Shown: positions 34,580 to 43,571 of the stretch, one piece after another
How the letters are laid out: the number at the start of each line of letters is the position of its first letter
Numbering within the stretch: position 1 is the first letter of the stretch
NCBI RefSeq assembly: GCF_021502575.1
Contig: NZ_JAKFGN010000003.1
Location: forward strand, 432,501 to 496,500
From: Bradyrhizobium sp. G127
GTDB lineage: Bacteria > Pseudomonadota > Alphaproteobacteria > Rhizobiales > Xanthobacteraceae
Direction: 5' to 3'
Length of the DNA stretch: 64,000 nucleotides
Position numbers and translations under genes: made by a program
Notes under the pieces: generated by a model
Seen by the model: only the letters and a program-made list of their open reading frames with translations
What the model was told of the DNA's origin: nothing
Database searches by the model: none

Positions 34580-35833
34580 CTAGTTGAGCGGGCGCGGTTT
34601 CAGCTCAAGCACGCCGCCCGATAGGGACGCGGTGAATCGCGCTAGGAACGTCATGCCCAGCAGGCCGTCGAGTTGCGGGCCAAAGGCCGTATCGTTCCCC
34701 GTCGAAATCGTCAGAGGCACATTGCTGGCGGTTGTGGTGCCGACCTGCACGAGTTGGGCATAACCCGGTGCCTGCTTCACGGTGCCGCCGACAACGTAGG
34801 CCGTAATCATGTTCTGCTCGTCCGGCACGATGCGTGCCCTCGCGGCAAACGATGGCGTGATGGCGATGGAGGTTGCGCCAGTATCCACGATCATTCGGCC
34901 GCGCGCGCCATTGATGGTCACGTCCACAATGTTGTTGGGTCCGACAATGATGCGGTCGCCGCCGTTGGCGTAGGTCGCTTGGCAATTCCCGGCCTTGGCA
35001 TAGTCGCTGATGAGGCGGGTTATTTGGGCGGTCTGCCGCTTCTGCACGTCGTAGGACAGATACATTTCCAGCGGCGTGATGGCATCGCACGGTCTACCGA
35101 CGGCCACATACATGCGTGACACCCGATAAAATTCGCTAAGCGCGACATTAGACAGGTCAGTGAACAACTGGAGCGTGCTGATATAGTCGCTCAACGCGGC
35201 TTTGTAGTTTTTCAGGCCCTCATAGGCGGTGCCGCGAAAGAAGCGGTAGCGGCCGCGCGCCTCATCCTCTTTCACTGCATCGTTTGCGATGGCCAGCGCG
35301 CTGGTGTGGTCGTTTATCTGCTCGTAGTAGGCAAACGTGGCCCCTATCACATCATTGTAGAATTGGCACCGCGTGGAGAATGAATGTCCGCTCTTGGCGG
35401 CTTCGCGCGGATAACCAGCCTCGTCTAAGATTCTCATCAACGGCAGGATGGCACTGGAATCGCAAGGCTCCCGGCTGAATTGATCCAGGTAGCGGACAAT
35501 CTTGGGATTCTTGCGATCAAAATCAGCAGGCAGCGTGGCAACGCCAAACTGTTCGTAGACAGCCTGGTAGCGGCTGGGAGGCGGTGCAGGCGTCAAAGCA
35601 GTTTTAACGGGCGCGAGAACGGCGGGTACTGGAGACGTCACTACATAGGCATATGCGCCGACAGCGATTGCGAGGATGACGCTCACGGCGATGGCAACAG
35701 TGACGAAACTGCTGCCGCCCGCGTCGTAGTTTGGTGCGAGCCGCTCGGGCCTTGAATGACGGTCTACATGCCGAGCGGTGTCGTTGGAATCGCGGCCAAC
35801 GTCTGAAGGCGGAAGCTCACGGGATTCGTTCAT
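34580..35833 (-). CDS. membrane-anchored TPR protein with retropepsin-like aspartic protease domain
   Basis: ATG at 35833 is preferred over the TTG two codons earlier. A cytosolic Asp/Arg-rich N-terminus is followed by one transmembrane helix at about residues 44-66, then a periplasmic helical region with TPR-like repeats (residues 150-265) and a C-terminal aspartic protease domain. The catalytic motif is IVDTGATSIAIT at about 316-327 and LDGLLGMTFLARF near the end is the second conserved strand. Single-domain retropepsin-like proteases act as dimers. A decayed copy of its 3' end lies at 32672. Substrate unknown; the context points to the envelope. Confidence 0.82.
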   Translation of the reverse strand: MNESRELPPSDVGRDSNDTARHVDRHSRPERLAPNYDAGGSSFVTVAIAVSVILAIAVGAYAYVVTSPVPAVLAPVKTALTPAPPPSRYQAVYEQFGVATLPADFDRKNPKIVRYLDQFSREPCDSSAILPLMRILDEAGYPREAAKSGHSFSTRCQFYNDVIGATFAYYEQINDHTSALAIANDAVKEDEARGRYRFFRGTAYEGLKNYKAALSDYISTLQLFTDLSNVALSEFYRVSRMYVAVGRPCDAITPLEMYLSYDVQKRQTAQITRLISDYAKAGNCQATYANGGDRIIVGPNNIVDVTINGARGRMIVDTGATSIAITPSFAARARIVPDEQNMITAYVVGGTVKQAPGYAQLVQVGTTTASNVPLTISTGNDTAFGPQLDGLLGMTFLARFTASLSGGVLELKPRPLN

Positions 35834-36102
35834 GACCAAAAATAAATCAGGGAGCCGCTATGCGCGGCGGAAAACCGCTTTGCCGCTGTAACGGCAGTAA
35901 TTGGTCTTAGCGAAAATCCTGATTTACGCATTTCAGCAGTAAGAGCAGAATGAAAACAATCATTCAAAGGGGAGTCAGATTAAGTGAATTTCGTAAGTTG
36001 TTGGAACGACTCCGATATTTCGGATGGCAATAATGTTGGCGGCGTGGGCTTCACATACCTTGCAAAAGTCAGGACATTTGCACCCGGCAAGGCCAAGAGA
36101 AA

Positions 36103-36723
36103 ATGATCTATGGTTATGCTCGCGTCAGCACGTGTGGCCAAAGTCTGAACGCCCAGCTCAGACAGCTAAGGGACGCAGGCTGCAATCGTATTTATCGAGA
36201 GCATCAAAGTGGTGCGACCGCTGATCGACCGCAGCTAAAACGAATGCTGAGGGTATTAAAGCCCGGCGATTTGGTAATCATCTCGGCTGTAGACCGGCTT
36301 TCCCGTGATACGACGGATTTGTTGGTGCTGGCGCGGCAAATGCAACAAGCGGGAGCGGGTTTGAAGTCGTTGGCTGAACCGTTGGTGAATACAACATCGG
36401 AGTTTTCGGACTTGGTATTGGCCGTACTGGGTCTTGCGGCGAAATTCGAGCGGCGTCGGATGATGGAGCGAACCGCACGAGGTCGGGCAGAGGCGAGAGC
36501 GAATGGCGTGAAGTTCGGGCGTCCTTCGAAACTGAGTCCCATGGAACGGGAGCAGGCGATTTGTCGGCGCGGCGCTGGAGAATCAATTTCAGCAATTGCA
36601 AAAGATTTCAATGTGAGTCATTCGACAATCTCAAGAATTCCGACGATGCGGTTGACGGTAATTGATTATCCATCACAGGTCGGGCAAGGCACTTTGAGAA
36701 AATCGCGCGCGGCTTTGAGGTGA
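36103..36723 (+). CDS. serine recombinase (resolvase/invertase family)
   Basis: The N-terminal catalytic domain starts MIYGYARVSTCGQSLNAQL with the nucleophile Ser at residue 9, and shows DRLSRDTTDLL and the helix E region (GLAAKFERRRMMERTARGRAEA). The C-terminal helix-turn-helix is GESISAIAKDFNVSHSTISRI. About 27 further residues follow the HTH where most resolvases end, which may be a read-through tail. Resolvases of this type act on res sites in transposons and plasmids; no transposase is nearby, so it may be a remnant of a transposon or a dimer-resolution module. The 263 bp upstream hold no gene and could contain its site. Confidence 0.9.
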   Translation: MIYGYARVSTCGQSLNAQLRQLRDAGCNRIYREHQSGATADRPQLKRMLRVLKPGDLVIISAVDRLSRDTTDLLVLARQMQQAGAGLKSLAEPLVNTTSEFSDLVLAVLGLAAKFERRRMMERTARGRAEARANGVKFGRPSKLSPMEREQAICRRGAGESISAIAKDFNVSHSTISRIPTMRLTVIDYPSQVGQGTLRKSRAALR

Positions 36724-36856
36724 GCGATTTTCCGCCTCGTCCTAAATGTTTACAAAAATTCGGAGACGCTTCCGCTTCATGCCGCGTTATGCCGTGCGCG
36801 GCCACCGCTCACGTTAAGCTGAGTGGCTCTCGTCCACGATAAGGAGAATTTCATTG

Positions 36857-38362
36857 TTAGTTCCAGACGGTGTTGACTGAGCCAGGGCTACCGGTCGCTC
36901 CGGTCGCGCCCTGCGGGAACGAGCATGGCCATTCATAGTTGGGATCAACGCCACCCGCGCCGCCCGCGCCACCCGCACCCACAGTGATGGTGATGGTTTG
37001 GCCGGGAATCGGAGCACCGGAATCGCCGATGCTGTAAACTTTGGTTGCGTTGGTAACGGCGGGACTTGCAGCGAATGTGCTGTTGCCGCCTGGAGAACCG
37101 GGTGAGCCGGGGATAACCCCCACCACGTTGCAGGTAACACTGCCTTCCGCATAGGGAAAACTATCAATGTCTTGGATTGAGGCGCCGGTGCCGCCAGTAC
37201 CGCCCTTAACAGCGGTGACGGTGAGTGTGTTGTAGTTGGGGACGACGAAGCTGTAGGTGCCTGGAGTACCGTAGTTCTGGCTGCCAGGCGTGACCGCGAC
37301 GGTGGTCGCCGTCCAGTCGGAGGTGCCGGTGCCCACCGTGACCGTAGCGGTGGTGATGGTATCGGCGCTTGCTGAGGTGGTTTGACGTACTTGCAGATAT
37401 TGGTTGTTGGAGATGCTGATGCTGCTGCCCCACGTGGAGAGGACGGAGGAGCAGGTGATATCGATGCAGGAGCGGACTTGCGAAGAGGCGCCGGAGGCGG
37501 CGGCGGTGACTGCGACGTTGATGCCGGTGATTTGGATGATGTTTGAGGTGACCTGTGCGCTCTTGGATTGGTCGACGAGGTTGGTGAAGTTGTAGGCATT
37601 GGGTGTGGTGTCATCGAGTGTGGTGACGGTCCACACGCTGTTACCCAGCGTACCGATGGTAATGCTGCTGATTTGCGCGGTGCTGTTGGTGCCTGCGGTG
37701 GTGAGCCGTGCTTGCAGGTATTTGTTGTTGGCAATGTTCATGCCAGTCGCCCAGGTAGTGATGACCGAAGAACATGCGGCATCGTTACAGGTGCGGAGTT
37801 GTGGCGAGCCGCTTCCGCTGACGGCGACAGGGGTGAAACCGCCGAGGCCGATGATCTGAATGATGTTCGATTCCACCTGCGTATTGAGAGCCTGGCCGGT
37901 GAGATCGATGAAATTGAATGGGTCAGGATCGGTGTCGAGCTGCCAGTAGCCAGCGTTCACCCAAGTGGTGCCGTTGCAGTATTGCAGGGTGTTGCCGCTG
38001 GTGTTGAATTGCATTTTTCCTGGAGTGCCCGCAGGGAGCGTACAGTTGTTCAGCGCGCCGGTGGCATTGGGAGTACCGAGGTTAATCCAAGTGGTGCCGT
38101 TGCAATATTCCAGTACCTTATAGGCCGTGTTGAAAAAGATCTGGCCGGGCACGCCGACGGGCGACGTGCAGTTGTTTAACGCGCCGGTGACATTGGGGTT
38201 GCCGAGATTGATCCAGGTAGTGCCGTTGCAGTATTCGAGAACTTTGTAGGCAGTGTTAAAAAAGATTTGACCGGGTGCACCGTTTGGGACGTTGCAAGCA
38301 CCCCACGCGAGACAAGGAAATAGCAAAACCGCAACTGTCGTCGCAGATCGCCAATTGCCCAT
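36857..38362 (-). CDS. secreted repeat protein with CNGTTW modules and glycine-rich tail
   Basis: ATG at 38362 starts a signal peptide (MGNWRSATTVAVLLFPCLAWGA). Three 42-aa modules follow (residues 23-138), each with PGQIFFNTAYKVLEYCNGTTWINLG-like sequence in pieces: GQIFFNTAYK and EYCNGTTW. Then come two copies of a region of about 100 aa (NFIDLTGQALNTQVESNIIQI and NFTNLVDQSKSAQVTSNIIQI) and a Gly-rich C-terminus (TITVGAGGAGGAGGVD, GATGATGSPGS) that recalls phage tail-fibre or collagen-like ends. It is probably a surface or extracellular binding protein of 501 aa. It ends 133 bp after the resolvase gene, convergent to it. Confidence 0.8.
   Translation of the reverse strand: MGNWRSATTVAVLLFPCLAWGACNVPNGAPGQIFFNTAYKVLEYCNGTTWINLGNPNVTGALNNCTSPVGVPGQIFFNTAYKVLEYCNGTTWINLGTPNATGALNNCTLPAGTPGKMQFNTSGNTLQYCNGTTWVNAGYWQLDTDPDPFNFIDLTGQALNTQVESNIIQIIGLGGFTPVAVSGSGSPQLRTCNDAACSSVITTWATGMNIANNKYLQARLTTAGTNSTAQISSITIGTLGNSVWTVTTLDDTTPNAYNFTNLVDQSKSAQVTSNIIQITGINVAVTAAASGASSQVRSCIDITCSSVLSTWGSSISISNNQYLQVRQTTSASADTITTATVTVGTGTSDWTATTVAVTPGSQNYGTPGTYSFVVPNYNTLTVTAVKGGTGGTGASIQDIDSFPYAEGSVTCNVVGVIPGSPGSPGGNSTFAASPAVTNATKVYSIGDSGAPIPGQTITITVGAGGAGGAGGVDPNYEWPCSFPQGATGATGSPGSVNTVWN
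37949..38296 (-). repeat. three coding tandem repeats, 126-bp period
   Basis: The DNA for residues 23-138 of the surface protein consists of three copies of a 126-bp unit. Copies one and two are almost identical around GCAATATTC/GCAGTATTC and the NTAYKVLEYCNGTTWINLG core; copy three is diverged (NTSGNTLQYCNGTTWVNAG). Such repeats can change number by slippage and so vary the surface protein. Confidence 0.8.
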
Positions 38363-38847
38363 GCTTGCGCCCTTCTTGTTGGGTGCAGCAGCAATCAATC
38401 GGGTGGCTTGGGAAGTAAGAACCGTCAGCGATAAAGGCGCAGCGTATTCACAAGGAGCAGCTCTACCTATGGCTCATGCCAGGAGCCGACCACTGAATGA
38501 GGTTCTTACGCCTCAACACGGAATTGCTGTCCGCACTGAGGACATCATACAGCGGATAGTGCGGGGAGACATCTCCATTGCTAACTTCATGGGCACTCAT
38601 GTGGCAACGCTGCACCGAGAGCGTGAGGCTTCTGGTCGAAAAACTCTGCATTCAGGACATGCCATACATTCTTACGGGGGATAGAACGCTTAGGGGTTCT
38701 TTTCATGGGTAAGTTTTGACTTATGCACGGACCTAATGAGGCCGCGTGCAGATCGCGTAAACAAGAGCCATCCAGTCACGGGGCAGGAGCATGTAAAAGC
38801 GGACGCGCTGGAAGGATAACCTGTCGCCACGCTTAAGCGTGGACTTC
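38363..38847. other. intergenic region between the two surface-protein genes
   Basis: These 485 bp contain no gene that I can support; short frames on both strands lack recognisable features. A perfect 16-bp palindrome, CCACGCTTAAGCGTGG at 38827-38842, lies just after the stop of the 147-aa gene (minus strand) and may act as terminator stem without a T-run. The promoter of the 501-aa gene must lie in the left part. Confidence 0.4.
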
Positions 38848-39291
38848 TCACGTTTTGACGCAAGAATAGATATAAACTGAACCTAGCCCTGTAAACCGCA
38901 TCCCCATGTACCCGGCGGGACAATTGATCGTCGAGTTAAGCACCCAAGCCCACCTGCCTTCACTGGCAATGTAGGTATTGGTGCAAGCGCCGGTGATGGC
39001 CGCTCCCTCGCAAGCTATGTTTACGGAAGCATACGGCGGCGTAGCACTGGAACACTCCTCTATCGTTATCGTCCGACTACCGCACCACGTGCCGGTAGTC
39101 GCGCTGGTCGAGCCGCTGCTGCCCAAGGTGCCGCTGCCCATGTTCATCCAACTAGAACCGTTGCAGAAAACCATAGTATGATAGTTGCCGCTATAAACCT
39201 GATCGCCCTCGTTGCCAGCGGGGGCGGTGCAGTCGGCCCAGCCCATTGCAGGCGCAAAGGCGAGCAGGGCAAAGACAAGAATTTTACGCAT
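38848..39291 (-). CDS. small secreted protein with one CNGSSW module (147 aa)
   Basis: A signal peptide (MRKILVFALLAFAPAMGWA) precedes one module (EGDQVYSGNYHTMVFCNGSSWMNMG) that is clearly related to the three modules of the 501-aa protein downstream. The C-terminal part is Cys-rich (six or more Cys after residue 65) and probably disulfide-linked. It likely shares export route and surface location with its larger neighbour. Function unknown. Confidence 0.75.
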   Translation of the reverse strand: MRKILVFALLAFAPAMGWADCTAPAGNEGDQVYSGNYHTMVFCNGSSWMNMGSGTLGSSGSTSATTGTWCGSRTITIEECSSATPPYASVNIACEGAAITGACTNTYIASEGRWAWVLNSTINCPAGYMGMRFTGLGSVYIYSCVKT

Positions 39292-39443
39292 GGTGAGAGG
39301 TTAGTGCGTTTGTTGCACATCGTCGCTGGTGATGCCTGCCGAACAAGCAACAGAAGATTGTGCGCTCCTGAAAAGAGATGCTTACGTACCTAGCAGTCGC
39401 GCTGCCGAGGTTCGGTTAGCTTGCCCCAAGCAAGGAAGTCTAC

Positions 39444-40562
39444 ATGAAAACTTACACGCGCCAGCAATTGCACGATCTCGTCTGGTCAGGACCTATGCGC
39501 GAGGTCGCGAAGACGCTTGAGTTGTCCGATAACGGACTGAGAAAGCACTGCGTGAAGGCGTTCGTGCCATTACCGCCACAGGGGCACTGGAATAAGGTTC
39601 ATGCGGGACAGAAGGTGAAGACCAGCCCTTTGCCGCCGCGCCCGCCAGGCGTGTCCGATACGATACAGATCGGCCAATGGGATTATCGGCAGCATCAAAA
39701 GGAGCTTGAAGAGACAGAACCAGTAGCGCCAGTATTTGACGAGCCCATAGAAAATTTGCGGGAGCGCGTCACGCTTAATATTGGGGTCGTGCTTGCGTCG
39801 AAGAATTTATCGCCGCCGCATGCCGCGTTTCGGCGCCAGGTAGAGGATGATGCACGGAAAGCTGCACAATCGTCGTGGCACACAGCGATATTCAGTACCG
39901 CCCTGGAAAAGCGGCGTCTCCGCATCTTACAGGGGCTTTTTTACGGATTGAGCCGCCTTGATTGCTCGGTAACGGTGCAGGGCCAGGACACTCGCACCAT
40001 CTATGTGAATGTGGGTCACCAAAACGTATCCATAGGACTTGAGCACGTAGCAAATCGCCGACGAGTGCTGGATGAAAAGACTGTCGAGAAGCTGAAGTTC
40101 TCAATATTCAAGGGCTACGATAAGAATACTGAGCGCGCATCATGGGTCGACTCGGACGAGCAATCGCTGGAGAATCAGCTTACCAGCATTGCCGTGGAAA
40201 TTATCGTCGCCGGAGAAATGCAATATCGCGAGCACCGGACTTGGGTCTACGAAGAGGAGGTGCGTCGCCGAGAGCAGATGCGGCAGGAGGCTATCAGGAA
40301 AAAACTGGAGCAAGAAAAAGCCGAGCGTGAACGGTTGTTAAAGTTGGAAGCCGACAGGTTGAAGCGTCTTACGGACAGCGCAGAAAACTATCAGCGGGCA
40401 CAGGCAATCCGGACTTTCGTCTCATCCGTTATTGGAATGCCAACCGAGGGTGCTGACATTGTCCGCGTTTCCCGCTGGCAGGAATGGGCGCTTCTACAGG
40501 CTGATAAATTGGATCCGATTGCTACGGGTAAGATATGGGATGATGTCAACGACTGTGCTTGA
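39444..40562 (+). CDS. uncharacterised MGE protein with N-terminal HTH-like region (372 aa)
   Basis: ATG at 39444 follows GGAAGTCTAC. The N-terminus (TRQQLHDLVWSGPMREVAKTLELSDNGLRKHC, then PLPPQGHWNKVHAGQKV) is a conserved helix-turn-helix-like block that I have seen in many uncharacterised proteins of mobile elements and phage-related regions. The middle is a mixed domain with TIYVNVGHQNVSIG; residues 260-330 are a charged coiled coil (YEEEVRRREQMRQEAIRKKL). The role is unknown. It is a monocistronic gene convergent with the next one. Confidence 0.75.
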   Translation: MKTYTRQQLHDLVWSGPMREVAKTLELSDNGLRKHCVKAFVPLPPQGHWNKVHAGQKVKTSPLPPRPPGVSDTIQIGQWDYRQHQKELEETEPVAPVFDEPIENLRERVTLNIGVVLASKNLSPPHAAFRRQVEDDARKAAQSSWHTAIFSTALEKRRLRILQGLFYGLSRLDCSVTVQGQDTRTIYVNVGHQNVSIGLEHVANRRRVLDEKTVEKLKFSIFKGYDKNTERASWVDSDEQSLENQLTSIAVEIIVAGEMQYREHRTWVYEEEVRRREQMRQEAIRKKLEQEKAERERLLKLEADRLKRLTDSAENYQRAQAIRTFVSSVIGMPTEGADIVRVSRWQEWALLQADKLDPIATGKIWDDVNDCA

Positions 40563-40651
40563 CTGTTTTTCATTGTCGTAGCTTTACGGTTGACGTCGCC
40601 AGCGCCATGTTCCTGATCGCGTTTATCGATTTTGCGATGTCCGTTTGCGCG

Positions 40652-41473
40652 CTAGGGAATGATGGCCGTAGGAGGCGTTGCGGGTTCTTTCTGTTTCGCC
40701 AGGAGGTCTCTAATTTCCTTGAGGCCTTGGGTTACCTGGTCGCCGTTCTTGGCAAGAGCGTCAGCAACCTTGTCAGCTATAATCATTTGCGTCTGTTGCA
40801 GGCTCTGCATCTCACGCGTGATGTCGGAAATTGCTCCCTGCATCGTCGCCGTGTCCGATGGTGCGCGGTAAACTTCCGTGTAAAACCATTGAAGCATCGG
40901 GATTAAAACAGCAACAACCAGTGCGAGAACACCGATCTTGACTGCGCGCTTTGTCGTTTGGTCGTTATCATGGGCGGCGGCTTCAAATTTGTCGAGGAAT
41001 GTCGCGGCAGAGGATTGCAAGGATGTCGCGATTTCAGCGGCATTGAGCGCAATCTCTTCCATCTTACTGAACCGCTGCTCAATGCTCTTCAGCCGCTTAT
41101 TCGTTTCGAGAATGGGATTTTGAATGACCGGGATGTCGCGAACCGACATTTTCGGAAAGCGCGGTGGTTCTGGGATGCGCGGCATTTCCGGGACGCTCAC
41201 GCGCAAGGCATCAATAGACTTAAACTGGTCGGCAAGCCTGCTAGCAACCTGATCGTAAGCAGATGCTCCAGTTATTCGCGAGGCTGCCTGCCTAATGTGG
41301 TCGCTTGCAACGTTGAGCTTCTGCAAAGCATCCGAACCGAGCGCGCCTTGCAGCTTGGCTGCAACGCTCGGGTCAATGCCTCCGACAGCGGCAAGGCGCA
41401 AACGTTCCGTGGCGGTATCTATGCCACTCATGGTGGCAGTTAGGTCTGGTGTCGACTTATTTCGGGGATCCAT
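40652..41473 (-). CDS. coiled-coil membrane protein (273 aa)
   Basis: The N-terminal two thirds are helical and charged, with heptad-like pattern (ETNKRLKSIEQRFSKMEEIALNAAEIATSL). A single transmembrane helix lies at about residues 181-200 (VKIGVLALVVAVLIPMLQWF), and the C-terminal domain is again helical (TMQGAISDITREMQSLQQTQ). A Pro-rich segment is in the middle (VPEMPRIPEPPRFPKMSV). No family recognised. It lies just upstream of and divergent from the AbiE pair and could be a defence or envelope factor. Confidence 0.7.
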   Translation of the reverse strand: MDPRNKSTPDLTATMSGIDTATERLRLAAVGGIDPSVAAKLQGALGSDALQKLNVASDHIRQAASRITGASAYDQVASRLADQFKSIDALRVSVPEMPRIPEPPRFPKMSVRDIPVIQNPILETNKRLKSIEQRFSKMEEIALNAAEIATSLQSSAATFLDKFEAAAHDNDQTTKRAVKIGVLALVVAVLIPMLQWFYTEVYRAPSDTATMQGAISDITREMQSLQQTQMIIADKVADALAKNGDQVTQGLKEIRDLLAKQKEPATPPTAIIP

Positions 41474-41606
41474 TGGGACGCTCCAGTAGTCGCGATTCGG
41501 CCCGTGATTTTATCATGCCCGCCTTTGGATCGCGTCCGCTCCTCGCGACAGCAAGCTACTTGCCGGATGGGTTGTTTCGAGAGCGATAGTTTAAGAAATG
41601 GATCAT

Positions 41607-41699
41607 TTGCTAACTAATAGTTAGCTTATGGGCGTAATATTAAACTGGCGTTGGTTTATAAATATGCTATTTTACTAACTATGAGTGAGCTTATGGCCG
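41607..41699 (+). promoter_or_regulatory. abiE promoter flanked by duplicated operator-like repeats
   Basis: A 42-bp segment at 41607-41648 recurs at 41672-41713 with 34 of 42 identical bases. The first copy contains a perfect inverted repeat, GCTAACTA-A-TAGTTAGC (41609-41625). Between them a promoter TTAAAC (41640-41645), 17 bp, TATGCT (41663-41668) can be drawn, so one repeat lies at or upstream of the -35 box and the other covers the transcription start and first codons. AbiEi antitoxins are known to repress their own promoter through repeats, so these are likely operators. Confidence 0.6.
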
Positions 41700-42523
41700 G
41701 AAAGTTAAACTGGTTGGAACATCACCTTCCAGAAGGGCTCTTGGTTGATGCCTCCTGGCTTGCCAAGCATAATTATTCGACCGCCCTACGACATCGCTAC
41801 GTGAAGAGTGGTTGGCTTCAGCAGCCCGCAAGGCAGGTCTATACTCGTTCCCGTGGCCCCCTCAGTTGGCAGCAGGTGGTGATCTCTCTCCAGAATCTGT
41901 TGCAACTTCCACTTGTCGTCGGCGGGAGAACCGCGCTCGAATTGCATGGATTCACCCACTATCTTTCGCATCGGACTTTGGAGGTGCATCTCTACGGCAC
42001 CAAGGCGCCACCGGAATGGCTGAACAAGCTGCCGATAGAAACGCATTTTCGCTATCACAACATCCAAAAACTCTTCAGCAATGAACCTGTCACGATAGGG
42101 CTTGGCAGTTTGGAGTGGGATGTTGTCAGACAACAGGTTGCAAGCACTGACACTGCGAGCTTTGAGGTGCAATCCTGGGGGCAATCAAATTGGCCGCTCA
42201 CGCTATCCTCGCCTGAGCGTGCTGTCTTGGAATTGCTCGCTGAGTTACCCGATCATGAAAGCTTCCACCAAGTCGACAAACTGATGGAGGGCATGGGTAG
42301 CCTGCGTCCGAGACGATTGCAGAAGCTACTGGTGGACTGCAAAAGCGTGAAGGTTAAAAGGCTCTTCTTCTTCTTTTCCGATCGGCATCATCATGCTTGG
42401 CTCAAATATCTAGAGAAAGACAAGATCGATCTCGGTAAGGGCAAACGCGTGTTGGCTAAGGGAGGCAAGTTTGATTCCGCTTACCAGATAACGGTCCCGG
42501 AGGACCTTGATGGCATTCTCTGA
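41681..42523 (+). CDS. abiEi: AbiEi-type antitoxin (type IV TA)
   Basis: ATG at 41681 (MSELMAGKLNWLEHHLP) is chosen because it follows the promoter and lies in the second operator copy; ATG 41693 is another option and a TTG at 41651 is unlikely. The N-terminal winged-helix (LLVDASWLAKHNYSTALRHRYVKSGWLQQPARQVYTR) and the following region (VVGGRTALELHGFTHYL, RTLEVHLYG, ERAVLELLAELPDHESF) match AbiEi antitoxins. It represses the operon and blocks the toxin encoded next without direct binding in known examples. Its stop overlaps the toxin start by 14 bp. Confidence 0.88.
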   Translation: MSELMAGKLNWLEHHLPEGLLVDASWLAKHNYSTALRHRYVKSGWLQQPARQVYTRSRGPLSWQQVVISLQNLLQLPLVVGGRTALELHGFTHYLSHRTLEVHLYGTKAPPEWLNKLPIETHFRYHNIQKLFSNEPVTIGLGSLEWDVVRQQVASTDTASFEVQSWGQSNWPLTLSSPERAVLELLAELPDHESFHQVDKLMEGMGSLRPRRLQKLLVDCKSVKVKRLFFFFSDRHHHAWLKYLEKDKIDLGKGKRVLAKGGKFDSAYQITVPEDLDGIL

Positions 42524-43424
42524 AGGGTATCGCAAACAGGTCGCATTGATGCTGCGATTGATGCCTTTGGTGGCGGAGGAGAAGTGCTTTGCGTTGAAGG
42601 GCGGGACCGCCATCAACATGTTCGTCCGTGATATGCCGCGTCTATCCGTCGATATAGACCTGACCTACTTGCCGATAAAATCACGCCAAGATTCGTTGGC
42701 AGAGGTTGCCGCCGCAATGGCGCGCATCAAAGAACGCGCGGTCCAAGCTGTACTCGGTATCAGGATTACCGAGGCAAAGGAGGATGGAGCGACTGTCAAA
42801 CTCCACCTCACTCATGATGGCACGCAGGTCAAGATAGAGGTTAATCCTGTCATACGAGGCTGCGTATTCGCTACAGAACTTAAAACTGTATCTCCGGCCG
42901 TCGAAGAGGCCTTTGGCTTTGCAGAGATGCAGGTGGTTTCGTTTGAAGATCTGTATGCAGGCAAGATTGTTGCCGCCCTTGATCGTCAACATCCTCGTGA
43001 TCTTTTCGACATAAGGGATCTGTTGGCCAATGAGGGCCTCACATCAGAGCTTCGCCGAGCATTCGTTGTCTATCTCGCAAGTCACGGTCGGCCGATGTCC
43101 GAGGTGCTGACGGCCAACCGCAAGGACATCTCCCAAGAATACGAGCGCGGCTTCCGTGGCATGACAAGCGAGCCTGTAAGTCTGGACGAGCTTCTTAAAG
43201 CTCGGGAAGCGCTCATTGAGGAAATAGTCGGCCAAATGCCAGAGCCCCATTGCTCCTTTCTTATACAATTCGAGCGCGGTGAACCTGATTGGTCACTGTT
43301 GGAATTACCGGAGGCCGCCAATTTGCCCGCAGTCAAATGGCGGCAGAAGAATCTCGATTCACTGACGAAAGAAAAACGAGCTGCACTTGTTGAGCAACTG
43401 GAGAGAGTCCTTGCTCGACAGTAG
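42510..43424 (+). CDS. abiEii: AbiEii nucleotidyltransferase toxin
   Basis: ATG at 42510 has GGAGG seven bases upstream inside the antitoxin gene. The 304-aa protein carries the nucleotidyltransferase motif of AbiEii/AbiGii toxins, FALKGGTAINMFVRDMPRLS followed by VDIDLTYLP (residues about 28-55), then TVKLHLTHDGTQVKIEVNP and SFEDLYAGKIVAALDRQHPRDLFDI. AbiEii proteins modify tRNA with NTPs and arrest growth, giving abortive infection. All key motif residues are present, so the toxin looks active. Confidence 0.92.
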   Translation: MAFSEGYRKQVALMLRLMPLVAEEKCFALKGGTAINMFVRDMPRLSVDIDLTYLPIKSRQDSLAEVAAAMARIKERAVQAVLGIRITEAKEDGATVKLHLTHDGTQVKIEVNPVIRGCVFATELKTVSPAVEEAFGFAEMQVVSFEDLYAGKIVAALDRQHPRDLFDIRDLLANEGLTSELRRAFVVYLASHGRPMSEVLTANRKDISQEYERGFRGMTSEPVSLDELLKAREALIEEIVGQMPEPHCSFLIQFERGEPDWSLLELPEAANLPAVKWRQKNLDSLTKEKRAALVEQLERVLARQ

Positions 43425-43571
43425 AGGCGTTAAGTTGACTCAGCTTTGGGCGCGATCCTTGCCAGTGGGCTGGGTAGAGAGGCGATAGCAACCCTGCGTC
43501 CCACTAGGGGGGCTCGTCAAGAAGGCTGCCTAAAAGTGTGACACTGAGCCGCGTTGTTTGGCCAGCGCATT

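Noticed and set aside
37949-38296. Regular repeats resembling a CRISPR array
   Set aside because: The 126-bp units are in frame with a signal-peptide protein and encode the CNGTTW module; no cas genes or short spacer pattern are present.
38292-38684. 130-aa plus-strand frame
   Set aside because: It overlaps the signal-peptide end of the surface protein and has no start signal or domain.
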